64,000 bases of DNA from Leptospira jelokensis (GCF_004769635.1 NZ_RQGH01000023.1:62001-126000), one strand, 5' to 3'. Positions 8,826-19,978 are shown, numbered from the stretch's first letter. The notes: generated by a model not told the origin, from the letters alone. Made by a program: numbers and translations.

Positions 8826-9440
8826 TTAATTTTCTAGGCTCTCGATAAGAGACCGTAATTCGGCGTGTTTGTGATAAAAAGAGGAGCGATTGGCTACCAA
8901 ACGGGCTGTACTATACAAAATTGACTCAAATTCTTTGAGTCCATTGGCCTTTAAGGTTCCGCCAGTGGAAACTAAGTCCACAATGCAATCCGAAAGTCCT
9001 ACAATGGGTGCCAGTTCAATGGAACCATAAAGTTTGATGATCTCACAAGAGATGCCTTTGGAAAAAAAATACTCACGGGTTAGGTTTGGGTATTTGGTGG
9101 CCACTCGCACTTTGGATCGTTTGGCAAACAGATCAAAGTCAGGAAACGAGGCGAGGGAAAGCCTGCAGGCACCGAGTTTTAGGTCCACAGGGGCAACTAA
9201 ATCAAAACCACCCTCTTTTAAGATGTCCCAACCCACAATGCCCGCATCCGCCGCAGCTTCTTCCACGTACGTGCATACATCTTGGGATCTAACAAAAAGT
9301 AAACGGAGGCGTTTGTCTTCTGAGACATAGGTCAGCTCTTTGGAACCCTCGGATGGCAAGTTTTTTAGCCACCCTTTGGATTGCAAAAGAAGAGCAGTTT
9401 CTTCGGCAAGCCTACCTTTCGGAAGAGCCAAAGTTAACAT
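8826..9440 (-). CDS. hisG: ATP phosphoribosyltransferase, short form
   Basis: First step of histidine synthesis: joins ATP and PRPP. The 204-residue length identifies the short form, which lacks the C-terminal regulatory domain and normally needs HisZ. Visible motifs are the N-terminal ALPKGRL, the middle [21 protein letters not shown] and the PRPP loop [14 protein letters not shown]. No hisZ or other his gene lies in the window. It starts 3 bases after the upstream TPR gene, so it is transcribed with rpsA. Confidence 0.95.
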   Translation of the reverse strand: MLTLALPKGRLAEETALLLQSKGWLKNLPSEGSKELTYVSEDKRLRLLFVRSQDVCTYVEEAAADAGIVGWDILKEGGFDLVAPVDLKLGACRLSLASFPDFDLFAKRSKVRVATKYPNLTREYFFSKGISCEIIKLYGSIELAPIVGLSDCIVDLVSTGGTLKANGLKEFESILYSTARLVANRSSFYHKHAELRSLIESLEN

Positions 9441-9443
9441 AGA

Positions 9444-10190
9444 TTAGTTTTTCCCGAGTTTTAGCAGTAAGTAACTAGAAAGCAATTTGACTTCTTCGCC
9501 AGATTCTGCGCTGTCAAGTTTCACAGCTTTTTCCAGGAATTGTTTTGCACCTGGTTTGTCACCAGTGAGGTAAGACAATCTTCCTGCTTGGTAGTATGAC
9601 CACGCCTTAAACCCATTGAGTTCACGTGCAGGCTCCACCACAGTCGCAGCGATTTTATAATCTTCCAACGATTTCGCGTTGTTTTTTTCACGTTCACGGT
9701 AATTTCCCGCGATGTAAAAATAAAGAGCTTTGATTTCTTTTGGTGTGTCGATTTTTTTTGCCGCATCTTCTAAGTAAGCTGCTGCCTTTCCAAATTCACC
9801 TTTTTCTGCATACAATTTGGAGAGGTCCTTCCAAACCCTAAGTTCCATACGACCGGTACTTTGGTTTTGTAAAAACACTTCCAAACTTTGGATTTGAGCA
9901 TCCAAACTAACGTTTGCTTTTTGGTGGGTGAGTTTTAAATCTTCTAAGGTAACCGTTTCTTTTTCAAACAGGTATTGTCTGTACTCAAAAAAACCAATGA
10001 CACAAGCTAACACAACAATTGCGGAAGCAAGGGAGATAAAAACTGACTTACGATTTTTAGCTAAAAAATGAGTGAACTTTAAAAACAAAAGTTCTGCTTT
10101 AGAACCCTCAAAGTCAGCGAACTCATCCTTTTGGATGAGTTCGGCTTGTTTTTTTTGTTCGATGATGTTCTTTTTGTGAAACTTATCCAT
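9444..10190 (-). CDS. Membrane-anchored TPR protein
   Basis: A 248-residue protein with one N-terminal transmembrane helix (about 52-74, after a charged cytoplasmic segment) and a periplasmic TPR-like domain. Helical repeat pairs are visible, such as LYAEKGEFGKAAAYLEDAAKK and GRLSYLTGDKPGAKQFLEKAVKLD. The layout recalls YfgM-type accessory proteins of the cell envelope, but sequence identity to them cannot be judged here. It sits between rpsA and hisG with gaps of 3-4 bases on both sides. Confidence 0.7.
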   Translation of the reverse strand: MDKFHKKNIIEQKKQAELIQKDEFADFEGSKAELLFLKFTHFLAKNRKSVFISLASAIVVLACVIGFFEYRQYLFEKETVTLEDLKLTHQKANVSLDAQIQSLEVFLQNQSTGRMELRVWKDLSKLYAEKGEFGKAAAYLEDAAKKIDTPKEIKALYFYIAGNYREREKNNAKSLEDYKIAATVVEPARELNGFKAWSYYQAGRLSYLTGDKPGAKQFLEKAVKLDSAESGEEVKLLSSYLLLKLGKN

Positions 10191-10194
10191 AGAC

Positions 10195-11895
10195 CTATCG
10201 GTTTTGGTTTAAATTCATAAAAGATCCGATGGACTCACGTGAAGGTTGGTTGTCTTCCTTCATGTATTTTGCCATCTCTTCTCTTTCTACTGCTTTATCA
10301 AAGTCTTTGATCGAAAGAGAAATCTTTTTGTTGTTTGGTTCAATTTTCACAACCACTGTGCGAACGGAATCACCAACTTTATAAAGATCTTCTAATTTAA
10401 TGTTACGACCATCTGGGATTTCAGAAATGTGAACAAGACCTTCGTAACCTGGTTCTACTTCTACGAATACACCGAAACTCACAATCGACTTCACACGGCC
10501 TTCCACAAGGGTACCCGGTGGGTATTTTTTGCGGAGTGCTTCGTATGGGTGCTCAGAAAGTTGTTTGAGCCCACAGCTGATTCGTTGTGCATCTAAGTTC
10601 ACATCTAGGATTTTGTACTGAACCGACTGTCCTTTTTTAAGGAGGTTTAGTGGGTTCTTTTCTTTTTCATCCCAAGTGATATCAGAAATGTGAATGAGTC
10701 CTTCGATTCCACTTTCTACTTCCACGAAAGCACCGTATTTGGTGATCCCAGTGATTTTCCCTTCGAGAACATTTCCTGCACGAACGTTAGCCGAAAGAGC
10801 TTCCCAAGGGTTAGGAAGGAGTTGTTTGAGTCCGAGAGACAAACGTCTTGCTTCGAAATCAATGTCTAAAATTTCAGAGTCAACTTCTTGGCCTTTTTTC
10901 AAAACATCTTTTGGATGTGGTGGTTTTTTTGCCCAAGAAAGTTCTGTTGTATGGATGAGACCTTCCAAACCTTCTTTGAGTTCTACGAAAGCTCCAAAGT
11001 TGGTAAGGGAAGTTACGATCCCTCGCACAACCATTCCTTTTTCGAGTTCTTTTTTTGCCCAAGCCCAAGGATCTTCATACAACTGTTTGATGCCGAGGGA
11101 TAGTTTGTTATTTTCCTTATCAACTTCGAGTACGATGACTTCAACTTCTGCACCGATGTTGAAGTATTGTTTGAAAGGAGCAAATTTTTTATAAGAGATA
11201 TCATTTTGGCGGAGCAATCCCACCACTTCATAAACAGAAAGGAAAACACCAAAATTGGCAATTTTCACAACCTTTCCTGTTACCTTGTCTCCTACTTTGA
11301 CTTTACCGAGGAGTTCTTCCCATTTCTCGCCGTTGATTTCGTCGAGAAGGGTTTTACGAGAGACCACACCGGTCCTTGTTTTTTCATTCAGCTCAATGAT
11401 TTTGAAAGAAAACTCTTTTCCACCTTCTGTGGATTCTTTGAAACGAACGCCAACGTGTGAAGCAGGAAGGAACAGTTGGATGCCTTCGCTTTCTACGAGG
11501 TAACCCTTGTTTTTCACTTCTCCTACAATTTTACCCGAAAGTGGGTAACCGTTCTGGCTCGCATCTTTGATGGTTTCCCAACCAACTCTTTGGTCCGCTT
11601 CTTTTTTGGAGAGGACACAATACCCGTCGACCCGCTTTTTGATGATCGCACTGACTTTCTCACCACGTTTTGGCGTTTCAGAGAAGTCTTCACGAGGAAC
11701 ACGAGCTTCTAATTTTTCTCCAATATCAAGGAAAACAGTGTCACCGATGACATCGACTACAGTCCCTTCAATCAGGGTGCCTTTTCCTGCGGAGTTCTCT
11801 TGTTCTTGTGCTTGTGACTGCGATTCCCACTTCTCTAATAATTCGCCGAAGGAAGTGGTCTCATTTTTGGGGGAGGATGGGTTGGTTGAATTCAA
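10195..11895 (-). CDS. rpsA: 30S ribosomal protein S1
   Basis: Binds messenger RNA to the small ribosomal subunit. The 566-residue chain contains six S1 (OB-fold) repeats, each recognisable by a G-x-V/I core and a later FGVF/YGAFVE strand; domains 3-6 have the classical GxFVEVxxGxEGLIHISxI form. Translation must start at TTG (11895), because an in-frame TAA lies one codon upstream and no ATG or GTG is near. An unusual start for such a highly expressed gene. It follows cmk, the widespread cmk-rpsA pairing. Confidence 0.95.
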   Translation of the reverse strand: MNSTNPSSPKNETTSFGELLEKWESQSQAQEQENSAGKGTLIEGTVVDVIGDTVFLDIGEKLEARVPREDFSETPKRGEKVSAIIKKRVDGYCVLSKKEADQRVGWETIKDASQNGYPLSGKIVGEVKNKGYLVESEGIQLFLPASHVGVRFKESTEGGKEFSFKIIELNEKTRTGVVSRKTLLDEINGEKWEELLGKVKVGDKVTGKVVKIANFGVFLSVYEVVGLLRQNDISYKKFAPFKQYFNIGAEVEVIVLEVDKENNKLSLGIKQLYEDPWAWAKKELEKGMVVRGIVTSLTNFGAFVELKEGLEGLIHTTELSWAKKPPHPKDVLKKGQEVDSEILDIDFEARRLSLGLKQLLPNPWEALSANVRAGNVLEGKITGITKYGAFVEVESGIEGLIHISDITWDEKEKNPLNLLKKGQSVQYKILDVNLDAQRISCGLKQLSEHPYEALRKKYPPGTLVEGRVKSIVSFGVFVEVEPGYEGLVHISEIPDGRNIKLEDLYKVGDSVRTVVVKIEPNNKKISLSIKDFDKAVEREEMAKYMKEDNQPSRESIGSFMNLNQNR

Positions 11896-11915
11896 TGGTT
11901 ACCGGGATACAAAAC

Positions 11916-12668
11916 TTAGATTTGCCCAGAGGGTGAAACCTTGGACAGGATAGTATTTAGGACAGTTTCTGTGTCGAGGGTGCTCGTGTCAATCAGGATT
12001 GCGTCCGAAGCTTGTTTGAGGGGAGCCACAGTACGGGTGGTGTCACTTTCATCCCTAGCCACAATTTCCTCTTTGATGTGGTTTAGGTCGGCCTTGAAGC
12101 CTTTGGCAACTAATTCATCATATCGGCGTTTCGCCCGGACTTCCACAGAAGCGGTGAGAAAAAATTTGAATTTGGACTTGGGAAACACTTCGGTCCCGAT
12201 ATCGCGCCCGTCCATCACCAGTTTGTGGGTTTTGGCAAATTCGCGGATATGACGGTTTAGGATCTCACGAAAGGCACGCCTTGGTGCAATGTAACGGATT
12301 TTTTTTGTGATTTCGGGGTCTCGGATTTCGTGGCTTATGTCTCGATCACCGAGAAACATAAGGTTCTCCCCTTGGGAAGAAAGTTCACAATGAACGGGGA
12401 TCTTTGCGACCGAAAATCCGAATTCGGCCTCGTCCTTCTCGAGAAGGGTGGCATCCGCAAGTTTTTCTGTAAAAAAGGGGAATCTCGACTCATCTTCTTT
12501 TGTGGCGAGAAATTTTTCCCAAACTGCAAATGTCAACGCACGGTAAAACGCTCCTGAATCCAAATAATGGTACCCGAGTTTGTTTGCGATCATTCGGGCA
12601 AGGGTACTTTTTCCGGAACCTGCCGGTCCATCGATGGCGATTACGTTTTCTATCAATTGTAAACTCAT
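11916..12668 (-). CDS. cmk: Cytidylate kinase
   Basis: Phosphorylates CMP and dCMP. The P-loop AIDGPAGSGKSTLARM is at residues 11-26 of the 250-residue product; YLDSGAFYRALT and DGRDIGTEVFP are CMP kinase hallmarks. The start at 12668 is chosen because it places the P-loop at the usual distance; the open frame continues upstream into the divergent kinase gene without support. The ribosome binding site is weak. rpsA follows 20 bases downstream. Confidence 0.94.
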   Translation of the reverse strand: MSLQLIENVIAIDGPAGSGKSTLARMIANKLGYHYLDSGAFYRALTFAVWEKFLATKEDESRFPFFTEKLADATLLEKDEAEFGFSVAKIPVHCELSSQGENLMFLGDRDISHEIRDPEITKKIRYIAPRRAFREILNRHIREFAKTHKLVMDGRDIGTEVFPKSKFKFFLTASVEVRAKRRYDELVAKGFKADLNHIKEEIVARDESDTTRTVAPLKQASDAILIDTSTLDTETVLNTILSKVSPSGQI

Positions 12669-12812
12669 AATTAGAAGACCAAAGTACCAGAGAGGAATTG
12701 AATTCGTCGAGAGGAATTCTTGGGACAAAACATAAGCTAACCTAAAGTATATGTATTCATATTGACATGTTTTTTTTCGTCTCAAAGATCATGGGCAAAA
12801 GGTGGGGTTTTC

Positions 12813-14330
12813 GTGAAAGTTCGAAATCGTAATCTGGATCCAGAACGTATCGCTGACTTTGAAAGTTTCCGAAGTGGGATTTTGGAACTCATCGTCAAAA
12901 ATGCGCCCCTCCCTTCCATCCTCAATGAAATCGTTTTAGGCATCCAAACTCTTAACCAAACAATGGTATGTACGATTGTCCTCATCCAAGATTCAAAAAT
13001 TAAAATCGGTGCTGCTCCCACTCTTCCCAAAGAATACAATGATGCGATCGAAGGAGTGAAGATTGGCCCAGAAGTTGGTTCTTGTGGTACGGCCGCCTAC
13101 ACAGGCAAACGTGTGATCGTCACCGACATCAATCAAAGTCCTTTGTGGAAAAACTACAAAGAGATCGCGTTAAAAGTAGGACTACTTGCTTGTTGGTCGG
13201 AGCCTATCCGCTCCCATGACGATACTGTCCTTGGAACCTTTGCGATTTACCACCGTGAAATTGCAAGTCCTGATGAATATGATATCTTTATCATCACAGA
13301 AACGGCAGACCTTGTGAGCATTGCCATCGAAAAATCAAAAACATCTTTGCAACTTGTGGAAAGTGAAAAACGATTTCGTGATTTTTTTGAAAAGAACTCT
13401 TCTATGATTTTGATCCTAGATCCAGAAACGGGAGAGATACTGGACGCAAACGAATCCGCAGTTTTATTTTATGGGTATTCCCATACCGAACTCACCCAAA
13501 TGAAGATCGATCGAATCAATCAAAGGGATGGAAACGGTTGGGAACAAAAAAAGATTCTATTGGATGAGGAAGGGAAAAGTTTTTATCCTTTCACACAGAT
13601 TTTGGCAAATGGTGAGACCAAACAAGTGGAAGTGTATTCAACTCCAATTGAATCAAACCAACGCCAACTTCTCTATTGCATCATCCACGATGTGACGGAA
13701 AGAAAAATTGCAGAAGAAAAAGTGAATGCCTTGCTCTCAGAAAAGGAAATGATCCTTCGAGAAGTCCATCACCGAATCAAAAACAATATGACAATTTTAA
13801 GTAACCTATTGCAACTGCAGGTGGTATCAAATGAAAATGATGCTGTCAAAAGTTCCTTAAAAGAAGCCACAAGTCGCATCAAAACCATGTCAATCCTCTA
13901 TGATAAACTGTATGCGGGAAAACCTGTCCAAGAATTTTCTTTAAAAGAATACCTGGAACCGCTATCAAAAGAAATCATCTCCTTATTCCCCTTTCCTGTA
14001 AAACTCCAGTTTGAAGCAGAAGATTTTAAATTGAGTCCCGAACAATTGCAAGCGATTGGGATCATCACAAATGAACTCCTCACCAATAGCCTTAAATACG
14101 CTAAAAATAACAGCAATGGTCTAACAATTTCCATCCGTGTTTGGAGGGAAGGGAACCATTTTCATTTGGAGATTCGAGACAATGGGGATGGATTTGAATT
14201 AGAAACATCAAATTCCGAAAACCAAGGTTTTGGGATCAATTTGGTGACAATGCTCACCAAACAGATCAAAGGTGAATTTTTCTTTTTAGGTGAGAATGGA
14301 GCCGAATACAAATTCAAGTTCCCTGTTTAA
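12813..14330 (+). CDS. GAF-PAS sensor histidine kinase (HisKA_2 type)
   Basis: A soluble sensor kinase of 505 residues. Order: GAF domain (about 15-180, with the CGTAAYTGKRVIVTDI element of kinases related to bacteriophytochrome-associated GAFs), PAS domain (about 190-305, ending in IHDVTERK), HisKA_2 dimerisation domain with phospho-acceptor region EVHHRIKNNM (His319/His320), and HATPase domain (NELLTNSLKYA, DNGDGFE, GFGINLV). GTG at 12813 is preferred because AAAGGTGGG precedes it; ATG at 12762 would overlap the divergent cmk promoter. No receiver gene is adjacent, so it is an orphan kinase. Confidence 0.88.
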   Translation: MKVRNRNLDPERIADFESFRSGILELIVKNAPLPSILNEIVLGIQTLNQTMVCTIVLIQDSKIKIGAAPTLPKEYNDAIEGVKIGPEVGSCGTAAYTGKRVIVTDINQSPLWKNYKEIALKVGLLACWSEPIRSHDDTVLGTFAIYHREIASPDEYDIFIITETADLVSIAIEKSKTSLQLVESEKRFRDFFEKNSSMILILDPETGEILDANESAVLFYGYSHTELTQMKIDRINQRDGNGWEQKKILLDEEGKSFYPFTQILANGETKQVEVYSTPIESNQRQLLYCIIHDVTERKIAEEKVNALLSEKEMILREVHHRIKNNMTILSNLLQLQVVSNENDAVKSSLKEATSRIKTMSILYDKLYAGKPVQEFSLKEYLEPLSKEIISLFPFPVKLQFEAEDFKLSPEQLQAIGIITNELLTNSLKYAKNNSNGLTISIRVWREGNHFHLEIRDNGDGFELETSNSENQGFGINLVTMLTKQIKGEFFFLGENGAEYKFKFPV

Positions 14331-14438
14331 ACCTCTTACCTTCACTTGAGAAAAACCTTAAAGTGAGTGGTTCCCATTGGTTTGGATTCGCCTAAGTTTT
14401 GGGTTCTGGAATTATGCCACCAATTCTCGGTACACGAA

Positions 14439-15725
14439 TCAAAACGATTTTAGAATTTCAAAGAATCCAGGGAAACTTGTATCCACCCAACTTGTATCAT
14501 CAAACGAAAGTTCAACGCCTGAAAGTTTTGATAAAATAGCAAAACTCATCGCGATCCGATGGTCCATAAAGGTTTCGATTTTGGTTTTTTGAATGGATTC
14601 AATTTCACCAAATTCATAACCATCTTTCACTTCTTTCACTTTCACACCTAATTTTTCTAAATTGGTGACCATGGAATGGATCCTGTCAGATTCCTTGGTT
14701 CGGAGTTCCTCCGCATGGGAAATCTGAAAGCCACCTTCAGAAAAAAGACCTGCGATGGTAAGGATCGGAATTTCATCTATGATAGAAGGGATTAAATCTT
14801 CTGTAATAACAGTTCGTTTGAGTTTGGATGGATACACGAGTAAATCACCAATCTCTTCCCCACATTCCACTCGTTTGGCGATGATTTCGATGTTTCCTCC
14901 CATATTTTTTAAGACAGTGAGGATCCCAATCCGAGAAGGATTGAGGCCAATGTTTTTAATGAGAAGTGGTTCACTGCCTCCCACACAAAGGCCAAATACG
15001 ATATAAAATGCTGCGCTCGAAATGTCTCCAGGGATCACATACTTGGTCCCTTCAAAGTTGTAGGGAGGTTTGACAGTGAAATGAACTGGAGAGTGGTGGA
15101 CAATGTCTCCACCGAGGAAACGGATCATATTCTCGGTATGGTCTCTCGAAACTTCCGATTCTTTGTATTCGATGGAGATACCAGAAGCCAAAGCAGCTAG
15201 AACAAGGGCACTTTTGATTTGTGCTGAGGCGATGGGACTTACGTACGAATAACTTGTGAGTTGTTTTCCCTGGATTTGCAGCGGAGCTCGGTCATTCCCT
15301 TCAACAGAGACAATCTGAGCTCCCATCTCTTTTAATGGGTTCATGATCCGAGCCATTGGGCGTTTGCAAAGTGAAGCATCCCCAGTGAGTGTCGCATGGA
15401 TACCAGGAAGGCCTGAGATGAGGCCCGCAGAAAGCCGAATCCCTGTCCCCGCATTGCCAAAGTCCAAAACCTGATTTGGTGATTTGAGATGATTTTTTCC
15501 TGGGCTTACCACTTGGTAACTGCCCTTCCCGATGGATGTGACAGAAAGACCCATTGATTCAAAACAATGTAAGGTATGAAGAGGGTCTTCCCCTTCTAAA
15601 AAGCCATGGATTTCGGATTTTCCTTGGGAAAGGGCACAAAAAAGCACTGACCTATGTGAGATCGACTTATCCCCAGGGACATAAATTTCTTTTTTGGCAT
15701 TTAATTTGATTTGTGGTCGCAACAT
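14439..15725 (-). CDS. aroA: 3-phosphoshikimate 1-carboxyvinyltransferase (EPSP synthase)
   Basis: Sixth step of the shikimate pathway. The 428-residue length is typical. Key motifs are GDKSISHR near residue 19 (substrate Lys, Ser and Arg), [12 protein letters not shown] near 92, [10 protein letters not shown], and the C-terminal [11 protein letters not shown] and [10 protein letters not shown]. The start at 15725 (MLRPQIKL) fits the family; the frame extends 29 codons further 5' with no support. It is divergent from the next gene over 87 bases. Confidence 0.96.
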   Translation of the reverse strand: MLRPQIKLNAKKEIYVPGDKSISHRSVLFCALSQGKSEIHGFLEGEDPLHTLHCFESMGLSVTSIGKGSYQVVSPGKNHLKSPNQVLDFGNAGTGIRLSAGLISGLPGIHATLTGDASLCKRPMARIMNPLKEMGAQIVSVEGNDRAPLQIQGKQLTSYSYVSPIASAQIKSALVLAALASGISIEYKESEVSRDHTENMIRFLGGDIVHHSPVHFTVKPPYNFEGTKYVIPGDISSAAFYIVFGLCVGGSEPLLIKNIGLNPSRIGILTVLKNMGGNIEIIAKRVECGEEIGDLLVYPSKLKRTVITEDLIPSIIDEIPILTIAGLFSEGGFQISHAEELRTKESDRIHSMVTNLEKLGVKVKEVKDGYEFGEIESIQKTKIETFMDHRIAMSFAILSKLSGVELSFDDTSWVDTSFPGFFEILKSF

Positions 15726-15812
15726 GTTGTATTTTTCTAAAAAGTATTTTGCAATTTGGCGCTTCTTTATTAGCGTTTGTCGGAAACCTAAGTTTCTTTT
15801 ACGAACAACCAA

Positions 15813-18350
15813 ATGCCTCTAGATACCAGTAAAAATAACCAAAAGATCCCAGTCAATCCAGGTGAAGTCCTTTTCATTGGAGGTAAGGCCTCAACGTCCA
15901 TGAACATCCTCCATGAAGGTTCGGTGCGAGTGGAAACCACTCTCGGTGACACAAGCATAGTTCTCTATAGTTTGGATGGTGCCAACCTAACACCTGGTAT
16001 CTTTGCTCTACTGGAAGGGACACCTTACCCTTATACCATTCGTGCGAAAACGACTTGTGTGGTATCCACATACGTGATGAACCAAGCCAATGCCAAAAAA
16101 ACACTCACATCCAAGGTATCGGTTGGGGTGATGGCAGTTCGTACCTTACTCAAGGAAATTGGAGAACTTTACAAACGAGTATTGTCCATCAAGGGACTAT
16201 CTGCAAAATTTGAACAGACCATGGATAACCTTGGTGCTGTGTATTATATTCTAAACCCTTCTATCTTTTCTGATGTCACTCCAGGCTCTCTCATCACTCG
16301 GGATGAAAACATCATTGATCCCGTGATGAAACTCATCCGAAACAATTTGGCAGGTTACCAAGAACACGGTGGAATTTTGCCAGACAAACCTTCTATCACA
16401 TTTTTAGAAGAAGACCATGGAGAATTTTTTGAAAAGGATTATAGTGAATCCATTGAGTGGAATGATGCCGAATTCCATTTCATTCGGAAGATCCTTTCTG
16501 TGAATCCCAAAATTTCACAGGCTTTGTTTGAAGCAGATCCAAGCCTTTTACAAAGTGCGGCGGAAAGTTATGTAAAAACCTACCGCGAGTTATTTGAACT
16601 GCTCAGCAAAGAAACTTATGATTTATCAGAAATGATGGGTTCTATGTTTGCCGGAGAAAATGCACTCTTAGAAAAATTTAACCTGACTTTGGATTTATTT
16701 AACACAGGTTACTCAACAATTCCTTCCACTACCCTTCTTCCTATCACAGAATGGGCTTTGAAAAAATCAAAATCGCTTTTGGAAGAATACAAACAAATTT
16801 TTGGAACCAATTATGCATCTCTTGGCAATAGTTTGGACAAATTAGAATCCAAACAAGCAGAGCTCACTTCGAAATACGGCCACGAACTCAGTGCGCAAAA
16901 AAACAAAGAAGAAGCCATTGCCCAAGGTGGCGATCCTATCCGTGCAGGGATTGATACCAAGGCTTTAAAAGTGGAATTATTAAATTCTGCAAGCCAGATC
17001 CTCAATTATTCCCAAGCAGATCCAGAGGCAGTAAAAGAATTTTCCACATTAATGGTAAAACTGAAGTCCTTTAAAAATCCACTCGATCCTGAGCCCGATA
17101 ATCGTAAAATCAGAAGGACCATTGCCAAAACGTATTGGGATGTATACAAAAAGTCATTCACCAAATGGCTGCAAGCTGGGAAACAAGCTCCCAAGGCAGT
17201 CGAGCTTATGTTACGTTACGGATACTTTGATGAAACCTTACTTGATGATGGGCATATTGTAGAACTAGTAGGCCGTTTGTACCAACCAGGGGGTAATCCA
17301 AGTGCACCCATCCACCATGGCACAGATTGGTTAGAAAAGATTTATTCACGAGAAGTTCCTACTTCCGTTGACGAACTTGGCCAAACCTTCTTTGAAAAAT
17401 TAAAAATGGACCTCAAAGATTCAGGGATCAAATCCGAAAAGGACATACCACCTGATTATGATACAGGAGAAGCGAGATTAGGATCTGAAATCTCTTCCAT
17501 GTACGAACCAAACGTACGTTTGACGTCAGGGAATATTGCGAGCCATTTCCCAATTTTAACAAAATACCATATCACAATCCCTCTCGAAAAATGTTTTGTA
17601 TCCAAAGATGATGTCGAAAAAGCCTTACAATACATTTTAAGCATTGATTACACTGCTTTCAATCGTGAGGTCATTTACCGAAATGAAGAAATTGGAATCA
17701 AAAACGAATTCATCCAAAGGTCCATTATACCTGATTTTATCCTAGTTCCATCCATTGGACCAAAGATCATGATGTGGCAAGACCTTTCCATTTTCCGTGG
17801 AGCTGGCTCTAAGGAGTCAAGGGGTCGAATTTGTATCCCACATTTTGTAACGGGAGACCTCAAAACCTTTATGTTGGAAGCGATTGCGGCATTCCGTTGG
17901 GAACTTTGCAAAAATATCCTCGGACCAGATTGGAACAACGTAGGGATCCCTTCCATCACAGCAGATTACACAGATTATGTGCAGTTTTATAAAAAAAGTA
18001 AGGATCTTTCTCCAGAACTCAAAGAAAAAATTTCATCTGAGTTCAAACGATTCCGTACTGACCGAGATAAATTTGCATACGACTATTCTTTATGGATACG
18101 ATACGAAGCAGAAGGTGTACAAAGGGTAAACCGCGTTGTCCGTTCGATCTTTTACAGGCATATCCCTTTCCACAAAAATATCCGTGAGAAAGTTTCCACA
18201 CAACCGGCGTATTCTGAACTCCACAATCGATTCAAAAACATTCGTACCCGCCAACACAAAGAATTTGAAAACAAGTACAAAAAGTACATGGATGCAAGTG
18301 GAAACTTACCAAAAGAATTGTATGAGAATTTAACCTTTTACGAAGTTTAA
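15813..18350 (+). CDS. Cyclic-nucleotide-binding-domain protein of unknown function
   Basis: An 845-residue soluble protein. Residues about 10-120 form a cupin/CNB-like beta barrel ([24 protein letters not shown], then a segment ending in [13 protein letters not shown]). The Arg-containing phosphate-binding cassette of true cAMP receptors is not obvious, so ligand binding is uncertain. The remaining 700 residues are helical, with no DNA-binding domain and no family I recognise. The second half has a conserved-looking block around 600-720 ([22 protein letters not shown]). It may be a spirochaete-specific signalling or scaffold protein. No partner gene is adjacent. Confidence 0.6.
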   Translation: MPLDTSKNNQKIPVNPGEVLFIGGKASTSMNILHEGSVRVETTLGDTSIVLYSLDGANLTPGIFALLEGTPYPYTIRAKTTCVVSTYVMNQANAKKTLTSKVSVGVMAVRTLLKEIGELYKRVLSIKGLSAKFEQTMDNLGAVYYILNPSIFSDVTPGSLITRDENIIDPVMKLIRNNLAGYQEHGGILPDKPSITFLEEDHGEFFEKDYSESIEWNDAEFHFIRKILSVNPKISQALFEADPSLLQSAAESYVKTYRELFELLSKETYDLSEMMGSMFAGENALLEKFNLTLDLFNTGYSTIPSTTLLPITEWALKKSKSLLEEYKQIFGTNYASLGNSLDKLESKQAELTSKYGHELSAQKNKEEAIAQGGDPIRAGIDTKALKVELLNSASQILNYSQADPEAVKEFSTLMVKLKSFKNPLDPEPDNRKIRRTIAKTYWDVYKKSFTKWLQAGKQAPKAVELMLRYGYFDETLLDDGHIVELVGRLYQPGGNPSAPIHHGTDWLEKIYSREVPTSVDELGQTFFEKLKMDLKDSGIKSEKDIPPDYDTGEARLGSEISSMYEPNVRLTSGNIASHFPILTKYHITIPLEKCFVSKDDVEKALQYILSIDYTAFNREVIYRNEEIGIKNEFIQRSIIPDFILVPSIGPKIMMWQDLSIFRGAGSKESRGRICIPHFVTGDLKTFMLEAIAAFRWELCKNILGPDWNNVGIPSITADYTDYVQFYKKSKDLSPELKEKISSEFKRFRTDRDKFAYDYSLWIRYEAEGVQRVNRVVRSIFYRHIPFHKNIREKVSTQPAYSELHNRFKNIRTRQHKEFENKYKKYMDASGNLPKELYENLTFYEV

Positions 18351-18360
18351 TCCTTGCCAG

Positions 18361-18395
18361 ATTTCATAAATGCAACATCGTTGCATTTATGAAAT
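18361..18395 (+). promoter_or_regulatory. Perfect 16-bp inverted repeat covering a start codon
   Basis: ATTTCATAAATGCAAC (18361-18376) is repeated as its exact reverse complement at 18380-18395, with a 3-base spacer. The ATG of the following flavoprotein gene (18389-18391) lies inside the right arm. As DNA it could be an operator for a dimeric repressor; as RNA it would form a stem hiding the start codon. No U-run follows, so it is a poor terminator for the upstream gene. Confidence 0.75.
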
Positions 18396-19291
18396 CCACT
18401 CAAAACGCTGACGTTGCCATCATAGGTGGAAGTTTTTCGGGACTCTCTGCGGCCCTTTCTCTTGTTAGATCCCTTCGCAATACCATCGTCATAGATGCAG
18501 AAAGACCCTGTAACAAAAATACGCCTGCTTCTCATAACTTGATCACCCATGATGGGGTTCACCCATCCATGATTCGTAAAAAAGCAATTTCTGACTTAAT
18601 GCAGTATCCAAACTTTCAATTATTGTTAGGAGAGGTAACAAACATCAAACCAAATGGATCTGGATTTTTAATCCATGGGGATGGTTTTTCTGAAATCCAA
18701 ACCAATAAATTAATCTTTGCGACTGGCTTAAAAGACATTTTACCGGAGATTCCTGGATTTGCAGAGGCCTGGGGAAAATCGGTCATCCATTGCCCGTATT
18801 GCCATGGTTATGAATTTGTGGGCTCCCATACAGGTTTATGGATGAATGAACCAGGTGTATACGAACATTCTAAATTTTTAAAACATTGGACCAAGGAATT
18901 AACTGTTTACACAAATGGACCCGTCCAGTTTCCAATAGAAGAACAAACCCAATTAGAATCAGAAGGGATTTCTATCGTCACCGATGTCGTAAAGGCGCTT
19001 TATCATTCGGAAGGACAGATTTCCTCGATTTCATTCGGTTTAGGAAAAGATCATCCCATCCAAGCTTTGTATACGAAGTTACCAATGATACAACATTCAA
19101 GATTACCAGAAGAACTTGGCATTAAACTTTTACCCAGTGGTCATGTAGAAGTAACAAATTTTTATGAAACCAATTTACAAGGAGTTTATGCAGTAGGAGA
19201 TATGGCATCCATGTTTCGGTCGGTAGCACATGCGATCCACTCAGGGAACTTGGCAGGGGCAATGCTCAACCGAGCTATGATTTTGACGTAA
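18389..19291 (+). CDS. FAD-dependent dithiol/disulfide oxidoreductase (CPYC type)
   Basis: A 300-residue thioredoxin-reductase-fold flavoprotein. The FAD-binding IIGGSFSGLSAA is at residues 11-22, the redox pair C135-P-Y-C138 is in the middle, and the C-terminal FAD element GVYAVGDMASMF is near 270. CPYC followed by HGYE differs from the CATC of true thioredoxin reductases and matches the CP(F/Y)C of GliT/HlmI-like dithiol oxidases. The NAD(P)-binding loop between (GLWMNEPG) lacks a clear GxGxxG, consistent with an oxidase using oxygen (inference). It has no ordinary ribosome binding site; the start codon is inside an inverted repeat. Confidence 0.8.
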   Translation: MKSTQNADVAIIGGSFSGLSAALSLVRSLRNTIVIDAERPCNKNTPASHNLITHDGVHPSMIRKKAISDLMQYPNFQLLLGEVTNIKPNGSGFLIHGDGFSEIQTNKLIFATGLKDILPEIPGFAEAWGKSVIHCPYCHGYEFVGSHTGLWMNEPGVYEHSKFLKHWTKELTVYTNGPVQFPIEEQTQLESEGISIVTDVVKALYHSEGQISSISFGLGKDHPIQALYTKLPMIQHSRLPEELGIKLLPSGHVEVTNFYETNLQGVYAVGDMASMFRSVAHAIHSGNLAGAMLNRAMILT

Positions 19292-19978
19292 TTATACTTC
19301 TTCTACAAAGTAAGGTCTTGTGTATTCGCGGACAATCTCTACCACAAATCGGCCCCAGGATTTTGGGTCTTCTTGTGAGATGTTCACTTGTTTGATTTTT
19401 GGGAAGTAAGCGGTGGGTTTGAAGACGGAATGGGTGAGCTCGAGTGCCCGCAAATAATTATCCAATCGTTTCACTTTGACAAAATTGATGATTTCGGTTT
19501 GGATTTTTTCTTTGGGGAGGTATCCCACAATGATCATCCTAGGGAAAAGGTTTTTCTTCAGGAGGCCAATGAAGTCTTCAAAACTATCCACACGGTCGAT
19601 AAAACCTTCGTAAGCACCACCACCTAGGTTCATGATCTGGGTCACAATGTCCATGGAGAAGGACACCCCTTCCATCGTAGACATGTCGGAAATGATGACT
19701 AGCCCCTCGTCAGGTTGGAACACCTTAAACATATCCGCACCTTTGAAGTGGCGGCGGAGGAGTTTCGCAGCAGAAACGTCAATTTCCTGGGCTTTCGCCA
19801 GAAGTACTTTCCCTTGTGGGTCCAAAATGGGGTCTCGGGTGATGAGGTACCGCTTTTTCACGGCATTTTGGTTCATCACTCGAAAGGCCTTTACTTTTTC
19901 TTCGATTTCATCTAAAGTAGAGTAACCAATTTTGAGTACGTTCTCCCGTTTTCTTTTCCCTATGTCTGTTTCTTCCAT
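19292..19978 (-). CDS. Conserved hypothetical protein
   Basis: A 228-residue soluble protein that I do not recognise. It begins with a charged helix, then a segment ending in [26 protein letters not shown], resembling the start of two-domain regulatory proteins, followed by an alternating hydrophobic pattern ([25 protein letters not shown], 115-139) and a C-terminal acidic tail. The centre might be a receiver-like alpha/beta fold, but no phospho-acceptor site is convincing. Met35 is an alternative start. It converges with the flavoprotein gene without a gap. Confidence 0.5.
   Translation of the reverse strand: MEETDIGKRKRENVLKIGYSTLDEIEEKVKAFRVMNQNAVKKRYLITRDPILDPQGKVLLAKAQEIDVSAAKLLRRHFKGADMFKVFQPDEGLVIISDMSTMEGVSFSMDIVTQIMNLGGGAYEGFIDRVDSFEDFIGLLKKNLFPRMIIVGYLPKEKIQTEIINFVKVKRLDNYLRALELTHSVFKPTAYFPKIKQVNISQEDPKSWGRFVVEIVREYTRPYFVEEV

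Noticed and set aside
14331..14438. Bidirectional terminator between the histidine kinase gene and aroA
   Set aside because: Only a 6-bp TCACTT/AAGTGA stem with a long loop and no T-run was found.
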